DNA of 64,000 nucleotides. Source: Pseudomonas sp. RIT288. Lineage in GTDB: Bacteria; Pseudomonadota; Gammaproteobacteria; Pseudomonadales; Pseudomonadaceae. Below the pieces are notes generated by a model. That model ran no database searches, was not told the origin of the DNA, and worked only from the letters and a program-made list of their open reading frames with translations. Made by a program: the position numbers and the translations under genes. This document shows, piece after piece, positions 26,200 through 34,737 of this stretch; within the stretch, counting starts at the first letter, position 1, and the number at the start of each line of letters is the position of its first letter. The stretch covers positions 29,835 through 93,834 of the forward strand of contig NZ_JFYN01000017.1 of the NCBI RefSeq assembly GCF_000631985.1. Direction: 5' to 3'.

Positions 26200-26556
26200 T
26201 CATTCACCGCGATAGATGCAACCGCTGGTGCAGGTCTCGTGAATGCGGATCGCGCTGAGCTCCGGCAACAACGGCTTCATTTCATTCCAGATGAATTTGG
26301 CCAGGACTTCGCTGGTCGGGTTTTCCAGGCCAGGAATGTCGTTCAGGTAGTTGTGATCCAGACGCTCGTACAGCGGCTTGAAAATCGCCTTGATCTCGGA
26401 GAAGTCGCGGATCCAGCCAGTGTGCGGATCGAGGTCGCCGCTCAGGTGAATCGCCACCTTGAACGAGTGACCGTGCAGGCGTCCGCACTTGTGGCCGTCC
26501 GGTACGTGCGGCAGGCGGTGGGCGGATTCGAAAGTAAATTCCTTGAAGATTTCCAC
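26200..26556 (-). CDS. queD: 6-carboxy-5,6,7,8-tetrahydropterin synthase
   Basis: 118 aa, the usual QueD length. Zinc ligands H13 (S-A-H-R-L), H28 and H30 (R-L-H-G-H-S) and the catalytic C24 (H-K-C-G-R-L-H) are all present, with a later E-T-C-T-S-G-C stretch. It makes 6-carboxytetrahydropterin from dihydroneopterin triphosphate, an early step to queuosine in tRNA. It is alone on this strand; other queuosine genes are not in the window. I looked for a preQ1 riboswitch upstream and did not see one. Confidence 0.93.
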   Translation of the reverse strand: MEIFKEFTFESAHRLPHVPDGHKCGRLHGHSFKVAIHLSGDLDPHTGWIRDFSEIKAIFKPLYERLDHNYLNDIPGLENPTSEVLAKFIWNEMKPLLPELSAIRIHETCTSGCIYRGE

Positions 26557-26651
26557 AGTATTTTCGGCTCTGTTCAGGTGGCGTTCGCCGCAGCGATTCG
26601 GGCAGGCGGCGAGTTTACCAGCTTGTGTTTGGCGATGCGGGAAAACACTGA

Positions 26652-27731
26652 CTAAAGGGTCAGCAAGCGCTCGGCGAGGCGACCGTTGGCGGCCAGTTCG
26701 AGAAACTCGTCGCCCAGTCGGCGGCTCTCGTCCATCGCCGCGTGCCAGTACTTTTGGCGGCTCGGCGCATCACCCATGAAGCGCTTGAAGTCGTTACGGT
26801 CGGGCAGTTTGCCGTAGGGCAGGCGCGCCAGATATTCCTTCGATGGCGCCAGCAACAGCACGTCCTGCAAGCGCTCGACCGAGGCGCGGCGCCACGGCAG
26901 GGTCTTGTCGAACCAGCCCGGAATTACCCTGTCGGTAAAGTGTGGATAGAGCACAATTCCGTCGCCGCTGTAGGGCAGGTCGAGGTGATAGTCGAGCAGC
27001 CCGCCGTCGCGGAAGGTGCCGGCACCGGCACCCGGCAGGTCACGCACGCCTTCCATGACCATCGGGATCGAGCCCGAGGCCAGCAGCGCCTGACGCAGGT
27101 TGCCGGTATTGAGGGCAACGAAGCGCGACGGGAAGTCATTCAACTCATCCACCGGCGGCGCGAGGCGCGGATCGTGAATGATCAGGCGTTCGAAGTGCCG
27201 CGACAGCCGTGCGCGCCCGCGCAGGTTATCGGCGATCACCGAGCCCAGCGCCAGACCGAGGCGGCCACGATGGTCGTCGGCCAGCCGTCCGTGGCTTTTC
27301 ACTACCATGATGTTCAAACGATAGTCAGCGTTGTTGAGGATGCTGGCGTCGCGGCCGTCGAGCAGGTCATTGAGCATGCGCTGCGAGCTCTGGCTGATCG
27401 CGGCCATGGTCACGCCTTTGTTGAAGTTCTGCTCAGCGTACAACTGACCGAGGCGGCGAATGCCTTCGGCGGCGTCCGGCAGGCAGGCGCTGGCGAAGCG
27501 CCAGGAACCGACCGATGCACCGATCAGCGAGCGTTCGCGCGGCGCGCTTGGCAGCCATTCGCCGAACAACGCCAGGTCCAGCCCTTGAATCCCCAATGCC
27601 TTCGGCCCGCCGGCTGCACCGGGCAGGGTGCCGACGTCAGCGGCGTTCAGGCCTTGTGCACGAATGCGCGCCATGGCCCGTGGGCCGGCCTTGAGGGTGA
27701 GGGCGGGAAACTTGATGTGGATGGCAGTCAT
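26652..27731 (-). CDS. Patatin-like phospholipase
   Basis: 359 aa. It carries the Ser/Asp dyad motifs of patatins: the nucleophile elbow G-A-S73-V-G and the D-G-G motif in F-R-D-G-G-L-L-D near residue 241. A glycine-rich oxyanion region (G-A-A-G-G-P-K-A-L-G) lies at about 38-47. There is no clear signal peptide, so it is probably cytosolic; substrate and role are unknown. I start at ATG 27731 (MTAIHIKFPA), since the longer in-frame reading (27770) lacks a ribosome site. It lies alone, with queD downstream on the same strand 95 bp away. Confidence 0.82.
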   Translation of the reverse strand: MTAIHIKFPALTLKAGPRAMARIRAQGLNAADVGTLPGAAGGPKALGIQGLDLALFGEWLPSAPRERSLIGASVGSWRFASACLPDAAEGIRRLGQLYAEQNFNKGVTMAAISQSSQRMLNDLLDGRDASILNNADYRLNIMVVKSHGRLADDHRGRLGLALGSVIADNLRGRARLSRHFERLIIHDPRLAPPVDELNDFPSRFVALNTGNLRQALLASGSIPMVMEGVRDLPGAGAGTFRDGGLLDYHLDLPYSGDGIVLYPHFTDRVIPGWFDKTLPWRRASVERLQDVLLLAPSKEYLARLPYGKLPDRNDFKRFMGDAPSRQKYWHAAMDESRRLGDEFLELAANGRLAERLLTL

Positions 27732-27783
27732 ACCGGTCTCGATCGTTAGCAAGCGAACAATTATAAGCACATGTTACCGATCT

Positions 27784-27881
27784 CTGTAGGAGCTGCCGCA
27801 GGCTCGGGCCGCGATCGGACGATCTTTTGATTTTTTAAAGGCAAGATCAAAAGATCGCAGCCTTCGGCAGCTCCTACAGGG
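27784..27881. repeat. REP-type hairpin with CGGGCC variant arm
   Basis: TGTAGGAGCTGCCGCAGGCT on the left, then CGGGCCGCGATCGGACGATC, paired imperfectly with a right arm ending GCAGCTCCTACAGG. The two arms come from different sequence variants. Confidence 0.8.
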
Positions 27882-27963
27882 GCAATGATGGCAATTCAGT
27901 TTCAGTTAAGTTCGCACCGCTAAGGTGCACACCGTAGCTGCACATAAAAATACGGAGATACCC

Positions 27964-28272
27964 ATGAAAACCCTGACTGCCCTGTCCATTGCCTCGATCA
28001 TCGGCCTGACCGCCAGCCTTGCCCACGCCCGCGATCTTGGCCCCGATGAAGCCCTGCGCCTGCGCGACGCTGGTACTATCGTGTCCTTCGAGAAGCTCAA
28101 CGCCACGGCGCTGGCCAGACACCCGGGCTCGACCATCACCGAAACCGAGCTGGAAGAGGAGTACGGCAAGTACGTCTACCAGGTCGAAATGCGTGATCCG
28201 CAAGGGCTGGAGTGGGATCTGGAATTAGACGCGGTCACTGGGCAGGTTCTCAAGGATCATCAGGATACGTAA
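27964..28272 (+). CDS. PepSY-domain periplasmic protein 1
   Basis: 102 aa. The signal peptide ends at A-H-A; the mature part is one PepSY domain with L-E-E-E-Y-G-K-Y-V-Y-Q-V-E-M and the final strand D-A-V-T-G-Q-V-L. PepSY domains are small periplasmic folds, often next to sensor kinases. The next gene encodes a paralogue whose start overlaps this stop by one base (TAATG). Both precede a two-component system and probably share its operon. ATG 27964 has CGGAGA ahead. A role as ligand-binding accessory of the kinase is inferred from position. Confidence 0.82.
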   Translation: MKTLTALSIASIIGLTASLAHARDLGPDEALRLRDAGTIVSFEKLNATALARHPGSTITETELEEEYGKYVYQVEMRDPQGLEWDLELDAVTGQVLKDHQDT

Positions 28273-28583
28273 TGAAGGTTAATGTTCGCGCCACCAGCCG
28301 CACGGCGTTGGCGCTTGTGATTGTTTGCTCGGCGGCGATGGCCCGCGATCTCGATCAGGACGAGGCGTTGAAGCTGCGTCAGCAGGGGGTGATCCTGCCG
28401 CTGGAGCAGGTGCTGCAACAGGCGCTGGATCGCTATCCGGGGGCCAAACTGCTGGAGGTCGAGCTGGAAGAAAAGCACGACGTCTATGTTTATGAAGTCG
28501 AGCTGTTGACGGTCGAAGGCGTGGCGCGCGAGCTGCACCTCAAGGCCGATACCGGCCAATTACTCAAAGACAAGGAAGATTGA
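28272..28583 (+). CDS. PepSY-domain periplasmic protein 2
   Basis: 103 aa. A signal peptide (to about A-A-M-A) and a single PepSY domain (L-E-E-K-H-D-V-Y-V-Y-E-V-E-L, D-T-G-Q-L-L-K-D-K-E-D). It is clearly a tandem duplicate of the preceding gene: R-D-L-x-x-D-E-A-L-x-L-R and the C-terminal ends match. Its ATG overlaps the upstream stop, and three bases separate its stop from the response regulator start, so it is part of the same transcript. Confidence 0.82.
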   Translation: MKVNVRATSRTALALVIVCSAAMARDLDQDEALKLRQQGVILPLEQVLQQALDRYPGAKLLEVELEEKHDVYVYEVELLTVEGVARELHLKADTGQLLKDKED

Positions 28584-28586
28584 CCG

Positions 28587-29255
28587 ATGCGTTTGCTTCT
28601 GGTGGAAGACCACGTGCCGCTGGCCGACGAACTGATCGCCGGCCTGCAGCGCCAAGGCTACGCGGTGGACTGGCTGGCGGACGGGCGCGATGCGGTCTAT
28701 CAGGGCAGCAGCGAGCCCTATGACCTGATCATTCTCGACCTCGGTCTGCCCGGCGTTCCCGGGCTTGAGGTGCTGGCACAATGGCGCGCCGGTAGCCTGT
28801 CGACCCCGGTGCTGATCCTCACCGCCCGCGATTCCTGGGCCGAGCGCATCGAAGGCCTGAAGGCGGGCGCCGACGATTACCTGACCAAACCGTTCCATCC
28901 CGAAGAGCTGCACCTGCGGGTGCAGTCGTTGCTGCGTCGCTCCAAGGGCCAGGCCAATCAGCCAACGCTCAAGGCCGCCGGCCTGCATCTGGACGAAGGT
29001 CGCCAGTGCGTGATTCGCGACGGCAGCGAGATTCAGCTGACCGCCGCCGAATTCCGTCTGCTGCGCTATTTCATGCTGCACCCGGAACAGATCCTGTCGA
29101 AAACCCACCTCGCCGAGCACCTCTACGACGGCGAGACCGAGCGTGACTCCAACGTCCTCGAAGTTCACGTCAACCACCTGCGGCGCAAGCTGGGCAAAGC
29201 GGTGATCGAAACCCGTCGCGGCCAGGGTTACCTGTTCGGCGGGCAAACTTCGTGA
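28587..29255 (+). CDS. OmpR/PhoB-type response regulator (BqsR/CarR-like)
   Basis: 222 aa. Receiver domain with acidic pocket E7-D8, phosphorylated D51 (I-I-L-D-L-G-L-P-G), T in I-L-T-A-R-D-S and K in D-D-Y-L-T-K-P-F. A winged-helix DNA-binding domain follows from about 130. The stop overlaps the GTG start of the kinase. Gene order (PepSY, PepSY, regulator, kinase, then two chemoreceptors around a transporter) matches my memory of P. aeruginosa PA2659-PA2652, where the pair is BqsRS/CarRS, responding to Fe(II) or calcium. Orthology is inferred from that order. Confidence 0.85.
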   Translation: MRLLLVEDHVPLADELIAGLQRQGYAVDWLADGRDAVYQGSSEPYDLIILDLGLPGVPGLEVLAQWRAGSLSTPVLILTARDSWAERIEGLKAGADDYLTKPFHPEELHLRVQSLLRRSKGQANQPTLKAAGLHLDEGRQCVIRDGSEIQLTAAEFRLLRYFMLHPEQILSKTHLAEHLYDGETERDSNVLEVHVNHLRRKLGKAVIETRRGQGYLFGGQTS

Positions 29256-30577
29256 GATCGATCCAGCGCCGCTTGAGCCTGGGCTTGATCAGCGTGATGG
29301 TGATCGTCGGCCTGGTGCTGGCGCAAACCAGCCTGTGGTTGTTCGAAGTCGGTTTGCAGCGTTATCTCGAAGCCGGCCTGCGCAACGACAGTGAAAGCCT
29401 GCTGGTCGCGCTGGTGCGTGGCCCGCAAGGTTTGCAACTGGATGAACGGCACCTGTCGCCGGCCTATCAGCGGCCGTTTTCCGGGCATTACTTCCGCATC
29501 GATTTTGCCGACAGCCACTGGCGCTCGCGTTCATTGTGGGATCAGGATCTGCCACTGCTGGAGCACCCCGGTTTGCACAGCAACCTGCAACTGGGGCCGG
29601 ACGGTCAGCAGTTGCTGGTATTGCGTTCGGACTATCGACGTCTGGGACAGTCGATCTCGATCAGCGTTGCTCAGGATTACACCCCGGTGCGCGAGAGTTT
29701 CCAGCGCATGCGGCAGATCGGCCTCGGTCTGGGCCTGGCCGGTTTGCTGCTGATTCTGATCCTGCAACGGCTGACGGTGCGCCGCGCGTTGAAGCCGCTG
29801 GAACGGGCCCGCGAGCAGATCGCCCAGTTGCAGCAGGGCCAGCGCTCGCAACTGGACGATCAGGTGCCGGTTGAGCTGGAGCCGCTGGTGGCACAGATCA
29901 ACCATTTGCTCGCGCACACCGAGGACAGCCTCAAGCGCTCGCGCAATGCGCTGGGCAATCTGGGGCATGCATTGAAGACGCCACTGGCGGTGCTGCTGAG
30001 CCTGGCGTCAAGCGAGAAACTCGATGCTCATCCCGAGTTACGCAAGATCCTCAAGGAGCAACTGGAGCAGGTGCAACAGCGGCTCAATCGTGAGCTCAAT
30101 CGCGCGCGTTTATCCGGTGATGCGCTGCCCGGTGCGTTGTTCGACTGTGACGCGGAGCTGCCGGGGCTGCTGGCGACGCTTAACATGATCCACGGCGAGC
30201 ATCTGGCGCTGAGCTACGTCGCGCCGCCGGGGCTGCAATTACCCTGGGATCGCGAGGACTTGCTGGAGCTGCTCGGCAACCTGCTGGACAACGCCTGCAA
30301 ATGGGCGGATGCCGAGGTGCGTCTGAGTGTGATCGAACGTCCTGACGGCTACGCCCTGAGCGTTGAAGATGACGGACCGGGGATTCCTGAAGAGCAGCGC
30401 ACTCAGGTGTTCAGCCGTGGCACGCGGCTCGACGAGCAGACTGACGGGCACGGTCTGGGGCTGGGGATTGTGCGCGATATCGTTGAGACGTGGGGCGGGT
30501 TGCTGGTGTTGGGGGAGAGTGAGTGGGGCGGGTTGAAGGTAGTGATCGAATTGCCAAAACGCCACAATCCCCTGTAG
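29252..30577 (+). CDS. Sensor histidine kinase (BqsS/CarS-like)
   Basis: 441 aa. Membrane helices at about 10-30 and 155-172 flank a periplasmic sensor of about 120 residues; HAMP-like linker; H-box with H239 (G-N-L-G-H-A-L-K-T-P); N-box N347 (N-L-L-D-N-A-C-K-W-A); G-boxes D-D-G-P-G-I-P and G-H-G-L-G-L-G-I-V. I do not find an R-E-x-x-E iron motif in the periplasmic part, the motif I recall for P. aeruginosa BqsS, so the signal may differ. GTG 29252 overlaps the regulator stop (GTGA). Its own TAG stop falls inside the first bases of a REP hairpin. Confidence 0.87.
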   Translation: MRSIQRRLSLGLISVMVIVGLVLAQTSLWLFEVGLQRYLEAGLRNDSESLLVALVRGPQGLQLDERHLSPAYQRPFSGHYFRIDFADSHWRSRSLWDQDLPLLEHPGLHSNLQLGPDGQQLLVLRSDYRRLGQSISISVAQDYTPVRESFQRMRQIGLGLGLAGLLLILILQRLTVRRALKPLERAREQIAQLQQGQRSQLDDQVPVELEPLVAQINHLLAHTEDSLKRSRNALGNLGHALKTPLAVLLSLASSEKLDAHPELRKILKEQLEQVQQRLNRELNRARLSGDALPGALFDCDAELPGLLATLNMIHGEHLALSYVAPPGLQLPWDREDLLELLGNLLDNACKWADAEVRLSVIERPDGYALSVEDDGPGIPEEQRTQVFSRGTRLDEQTDGHGLGLGIVRDIVETWGGLLVLGESEWGGLKVVIELPKRHNPL

Positions 30578-30660
30578 GAGCTGCCGAAGGCTGCGATCTT
30601 TTGACTTTGATTTTCTAAAAACCAAGATCAAAAGATCGCAGCCTGCGGCAGCTCCTACAC
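30571..30660. repeat. REP-type hairpin that contains the kinase stop codon
   Basis: The left arm starts CCTGTAGGAGCTGCCGAAGG, and its TAG (30575-30577) ends the kinase reading frame. The right arm ends GCAGCTCCTACAC. It separates the kinase gene from the convergent chemoreceptor gene. Confidence 0.88.
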
Positions 30661-30675
30661 GGGAAGGTGATGCAG

Positions 30676-32823
30676 TCAGACCCGGAACTGATCCATCAGG
30701 CTCTGCTGCTGATTCGCCAGACTGTTCAGCGACTGGCTTACCCGCGCCGACTCATTGGCCTGTCCGGACAGCGATTCGGTCACATCACGAATGGTCGCCA
30801 CGTTGTTGTTGATCTCCTCGGCCACCGCGCTCTGTTCTTCGGCTGCGCTGGCGATCTGCAGGTTCATGTCGCTGATCACCGTCACCGCATCACCGATCTG
30901 GCGCAAGGCTGTCACCGCTTGCCCGACCTGCTCGACACTGCCCTGAGCCTGTCGATGGCTGTTGCCCATCGAACCGACCACGTCCTGGGTGCCGGTCTGC
31001 AGTTGCTCGATGACCTGACGGGTTTCTTCCACCGAATCTTGGGTGCGGCGGGCGAGGTTGCGCACTTCGTCGGCGACCACGGCAAAACCGCGCCCGGCTT
31101 CACCGGCACGCGCTGCTTCGATCGCCGCGTTGAGCGCCAGCAGGTTGGTCTGCTCGGCGATGGCGCGGATGGTTTCCAGCACGGTGCCGATCTTCTCGCT
31201 GTTGGCGGCCAGCCCTTCGACCTGGACCATCGCCGCACTCATGTCGGCGGCGAGGGTGTCGATGCTCGCGGTGGTCTGATCGATCACGGTCAGGCCCTGG
31301 CGGGTGGCGCGGTCGGCGTCCTTGGCGGCTTCGGCGGCTTGCGCGGCGCTGCGCGCAACGTCCTGCGCGGTGGCGCTCATTTCGTGGGAGGCGGTGGCGA
31401 CCTGATCGACCTGGCGGTATTGCTGCTCCATGCCGGCGCTGGTCTGGGTAGCGATGGCCGAGGACTGGTCGGCGGTGTTGCGCGCGTCCTGCACCGAGCG
31501 TTTCACCTCGGCGATGATCGGCTGCAGCTTGTCGAGGAACTTGTTGAACCAGCCGGCCAGCTGACCGAGTTCATCCTGTTTGTCATAGGCCAGACGTCGG
31601 GTCAGATCGCCTTCGCCGCTGGCAATGTCTTCCAGCATATGCGCGACGCCGAGGATCGGCTTGGTCACGCTGCGCGCCATCAGCCACACCAGCAGCAGGC
31701 CGACCAGGGCTGCGAGCGCGCCCAGGCTCAGTTCGATCAGGGTGCCGGAATTGTTGCTCGCATCCAGTTGCTGCTTGAGCGCTTCGGCGCGGCTGACCAG
31801 CACCTTTTGCGGCACGTCGAGCAACACGGCCCACGATGGGCCGCCGGGGATCGGCTGGAACGGCGACAGCACTTTCAACTGGCCGTTGCTGTGCAGGCTG
31901 CTGACGCTGCTGCTGGCCGCGAGTTGACGCAGCAGTTCAGCGCCACTGACGGTGTCCACGGCATCCAGACGCTTGCTCAGTTTGCTGGCGTCCAGGCTGT
32001 AACCGGCGAGCAAGCCGGTGGGGCTGATGATGCTCACGGCGGTCTGACCGTCGTAGAGTTTTTTGCTCGCGCCCTGGCTGATCGCCTGCAGGCTGTTGAG
32101 GTTGATGTCCACCGACAGCGAGGCGATGACTTTGCCGTTGACCATCAGCGGAAAGACGATGCTGGTCATCAGCACGTTCTGGCCGTCGATCACATAAAAG
32201 TACGGTTCGATCACGCACGGTTTGAGCGTGGTGCGCGGGCAGGTGAACCAGGCGTTGGCAGCCTGACCGCTGGGGCCGGTGCTGGTATCGGTCATGTCGC
32301 TTTCCGGCAGGGCCATTGAGGTGACTTTGCCGGGAGTCGGCTGCGACCAGTACAAGGCGAAACGACCCTTGTCGTTGCTGCCCAGTTCGGCCTGACCGGC
32401 GAACAGTTCATCCTTGCCGTCCAGCGCGTTGGCTTCGAACACCAGCGACAGACCGAGCAGCTCCGGGTTGGCCTGCAGCGCGGACTTGACCTGGCGGGTC
32501 ATGTCTTCGCGCAGGTCGAAGGCATCGAGGAAGCGCTTCTCGGCCTGTTCACGGAGGAACAGCACCTGCCGCGAGAAGCCGTGACCGTACTGATAGGCGT
32601 CCATGAACTGCTGGCGAATCCCGGCAGCCTGCACCTCACCTTGCGATTCAATGCGCGCCTGGGCCGACTCGGTCAGCATCTCCATGCTCGAAGCCTTCAC
32701 CAGCTCGGAGCTGTGCTCCATGCGATACAGCGAAAGACCCACCAGCAGGGTCACGATGCCTGCCAGGCACAGGCCGGCGAGCAGGGTGATTTTCCATTGA
32801 ATGGAAAGTTGTCTGAGCGACAT
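30676..32823 (-). CDS. tlpQ: Methyl-accepting chemotaxis protein, dCACHE type (TlpQ-like)
   Basis: 715 aa from ATG 32823 (AGGA seven bases upstream). Helix at about 10-32; large periplasmic region to about 370 of double-CACHE size; second helix (L-G-A-L-A-A-L-V-G-L-L-L-V-W-L); HAMP; cytoplasmic signalling hairpin with the conserved tip R-A-I-A-E-Q-T-N-L-L-A-L-N-A-A-I-E-A-A-R. No C-terminal CheR pentapeptide. Size and position next to the BqsRS-like pair match P. aeruginosa TlpQ (PA2654), known to sense histamine and polyamines. I have not checked the ligand-contact residues, so the substrate is inferred from synteny. Confidence 0.85.
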   Translation of the reverse strand: MSLRQLSIQWKITLLAGLCLAGIVTLLVGLSLYRMEHSSELVKASSMEMLTESAQARIESQGEVQAAGIRQQFMDAYQYGHGFSRQVLFLREQAEKRFLDAFDLREDMTRQVKSALQANPELLGLSLVFEANALDGKDELFAGQAELGSNDKGRFALYWSQPTPGKVTSMALPESDMTDTSTGPSGQAANAWFTCPRTTLKPCVIEPYFYVIDGQNVLMTSIVFPLMVNGKVIASLSVDINLNSLQAISQGASKKLYDGQTAVSIISPTGLLAGYSLDASKLSKRLDAVDTVSGAELLRQLAASSSVSSLHSNGQLKVLSPFQPIPGGPSWAVLLDVPQKVLVSRAEALKQQLDASNNSGTLIELSLGALAALVGLLLVWLMARSVTKPILGVAHMLEDIASGEGDLTRRLAYDKQDELGQLAGWFNKFLDKLQPIIAEVKRSVQDARNTADQSSAIATQTSAGMEQQYRQVDQVATASHEMSATAQDVARSAAQAAEAAKDADRATRQGLTVIDQTTASIDTLAADMSAAMVQVEGLAANSEKIGTVLETIRAIAEQTNLLALNAAIEAARAGEAGRGFAVVADEVRNLARRTQDSVEETRQVIEQLQTGTQDVVGSMGNSHRQAQGSVEQVGQAVTALRQIGDAVTVISDMNLQIASAAEEQSAVAEEINNNVATIRDVTESLSGQANESARVSQSLNSLANQQQSLMDQFRV

Positions 32824-32937
32824 GGCGACGTCCTTATTCGATAAATATCTGAGACTTTGCACTGTAACGGCCGCGTTCAGGCTTTCTTTATTGTTCAGGC
32901 GCAATATGACCAATTGCCGCATGCAACCCCAATCCCC

Positions 32938-33052
32938 TGTAGGAGCTGCCACAGGCTCGGGCCGCGTTCGGACGATCTTTTGATTTTTTTTTTAAAAATC
33001 AAAATCAAAAGATCGTCCGAACGCGGCCCGAGCCTGCGGCATCTCCTACAGG
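32938..33052. repeat. Long REP-type hairpin, about 50-base arms
   Basis: TGTAGGAGCTGCCACAGGCT continues through CGGGCCGCGTTCGGACGATC and TTTTGATTTT before reversing almost perfectly. It is the longest uninterrupted stem in the window, located in the divergent gap between the chemoreceptor and the transporter genes. Confidence 0.9.
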
Positions 33053-33218
33053 GTTGTTCATCGGTTGTTACATTCGGTTGCTTTGACACCGCCGCCACTC
33101 TGCGGCACAGTGCGCGCCCTTCTAATAAGACCCTCTTTGCAAATCCGCCGGTGAACCGTTGGCGGACTCATCCTGTCTGGCGGTGATGATTTCATCGCAG
33201 TGTTTTTGAGGTAGTGAA

Positions 33219-34538
33219 ATGAATGCAGTGATTGCTGCGGTCGGCGTCATGCTGATCCTCAGCCTGTCCCGCGTGCACGTGGTGATCGCCCTGATCGTCG
33301 GTGCGCTGGTCGGTGGCCTGACCGGTGGTCTGGGCATCGACGCCACGCTCAAGGCGTTCAACAGCGGCCTGGGTGGCGGGGCGACGGTGGCGTTGTCCTA
33401 CGCATTGCTCGGCGCTTTCGCCGTGGCGATTGCCAAGTCCGGTCTGGCCCATGCGCTGGCCGACAAGGCCCTGGCGATGGTCGATCGCCAGCATTCGACC
33501 GGCGGCGGCAGCGTCAAATGGCTGCTGATCGGTCTGCTGTGGGTGGTGGCGATTGCCTCGCAGAACATCCTGCCGATCCACATTGCGTTCATTCCGCTGC
33601 TGGTGCCGCCGCTGCTCTATGTACTGACCAAGTTGCAGCTGGATCGCCGGTTGATCGCCTGCGTCATGACCTTCGGCCTGATCACCCCGTACATGGTGTT
33701 CCCGGTGGGGTTCGGCAACATCTTTCTCAACCAGATTCTGCTGGCCAACGTCAGCAAGGCCGGGGTCGATATCAGCCAGATCAACGTCATGCACGCCATG
33801 GCGATTCCGGCGCTGGGCATGGTCTTCGGCCTGTTGCTGGCGGTGTTTTTCAGCTATCGCAAGAAGCGCGTTTACGATCTGCAGAAGATCGAGCAGGTCG
33901 AGCAGGTCAGTGTTGCGTACAACCCGAAGACCCTCGGCATTGCCGGTCTGGCGATTGCCGCCGCGTTCATCATTCAGCTGCTGCTGGACTCGATGATTAT
34001 CGGCGCACTGGCCGGATTCCTGATCTTCTCGGCCTCGGGCATCGTCAAGTGGCGTGAGACCGACGATCTGTTCACCGAAGGCATGAAGATGATGGCGATG
34101 ATCGGCTTCATCATGATCTCCGCCTCGGGTTTTGCCGAAGTGCTCAAGGCCACCGGCGAAGTGCGCTCGCTGGTCGAGAGCGCGGCGGCGTGGATCGATC
34201 ACAGCCAGGCGATCGGCGCGTTGTTGATGCTGCTGGTGGGTCTGATGGTGACCATCGGTATCGGCTCTTCGTTCTCCACGGTGCCGATTCTGGCGGCGAT
34301 TTTCGTGCCGCTGTGCGTGCAACTGGGCTTCAGCCCGATGGCCATCGTGTGCATCGTCGGCACCGCCGGGGCGCTGGGCGATACCGGCTCGCCGGCCTCG
34401 GACTCGACGCTGGGCCCGACCTCGGGTCTGAACGTCGATGGTCAGCATCACCACATCTGGGACACCGTGGTTCCCACCTTCCTGCACTACAACCTGCCGC
34501 TGCTGGCGTTTGGCTGGGTGGCCGCGATGGTCCTCTAA
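33219..34538 (+). CDS. NhaC/YuiF-like ion-coupled transporter
   Basis: 439 aa with 11-12 membrane helices. It belongs to the family annotated as Na+/H+ antiporter family protein, with motifs such as S-Q-N-I-L-P-I-H-I-A-F-I-P, T-P-Y-M-V-F-P-V-G-F-G and G-D-T-G-S-P-A-S-D-S-T-L-G-P-T-S-G-L. Members include amino-acid (for example histidine) permeases, so antiport is not assured. It lies between two chemoreceptor genes, as PA2653 does in P. aeruginosa as I recall. Transport of a chemoattractant is plausible but unproven. ATG 33219 has GAGGTAGTGAA upstream. Confidence 0.78.
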   Translation: MNAVIAAVGVMLILSLSRVHVVIALIVGALVGGLTGGLGIDATLKAFNSGLGGGATVALSYALLGAFAVAIAKSGLAHALADKALAMVDRQHSTGGGSVKWLLIGLLWVVAIASQNILPIHIAFIPLLVPPLLYVLTKLQLDRRLIACVMTFGLITPYMVFPVGFGNIFLNQILLANVSKAGVDISQINVMHAMAIPALGMVFGLLLAVFFSYRKKRVYDLQKIEQVEQVSVAYNPKTLGIAGLAIAAAFIIQLLLDSMIIGALAGFLIFSASGIVKWRETDDLFTEGMKMMAMIGFIMISASGFAEVLKATGEVRSLVESAAAWIDHSQAIGALLMLLVGLMVTIGIGSSFSTVPILAAIFVPLCVQLGFSPMAIVCIVGTAGALGDTGSPASDSTLGPTSGLNVDGQHHHIWDTVVPTFLHYNLPLLAFGWVAAMVL

Positions 34539-34554
34539 ACCCCCGCGTACCCTT

Positions 34555-34646
34555 TGTAGGAATGAGCCTGCTCGCGATGACGTTTCATCAGTCGGCAAAT
34601 GTATTGACTGATACACCGCCATCGCGAGCAGGCTCACTCCTACAGG
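34555..34646. repeat. REP-type hairpin, TGCTCGCGA family
   Basis: TGTAGGAATGAGCCTGCTCG on the left pairs with CGAGCAGGCTCACTCCTACA on the right, with about 45 bases between. It lies 17 bp after the transporter stop. Confidence 0.88.
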
Positions 34647-34737
34647 GGATGGGGTCAAGCCGAAGCTCAACTTTTGCCTGCGCGTGCCGTTAACGCCTTT
34701 AACCACGCCAATAAAACCAAAAGAGTGAGCCCCCCAA

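Noticed and set aside
26557..26651. preQ1 riboswitch upstream of queD
   Set aside because: The short upstream region shows no recognisable aptamer hairpin followed by an A-rich tail.
30667..32319. 550-codon frame opposite the TlpQ-like gene
   Set aside because: Runs through the conserved chemoreceptor signalling tip on the other strand; no independent support.
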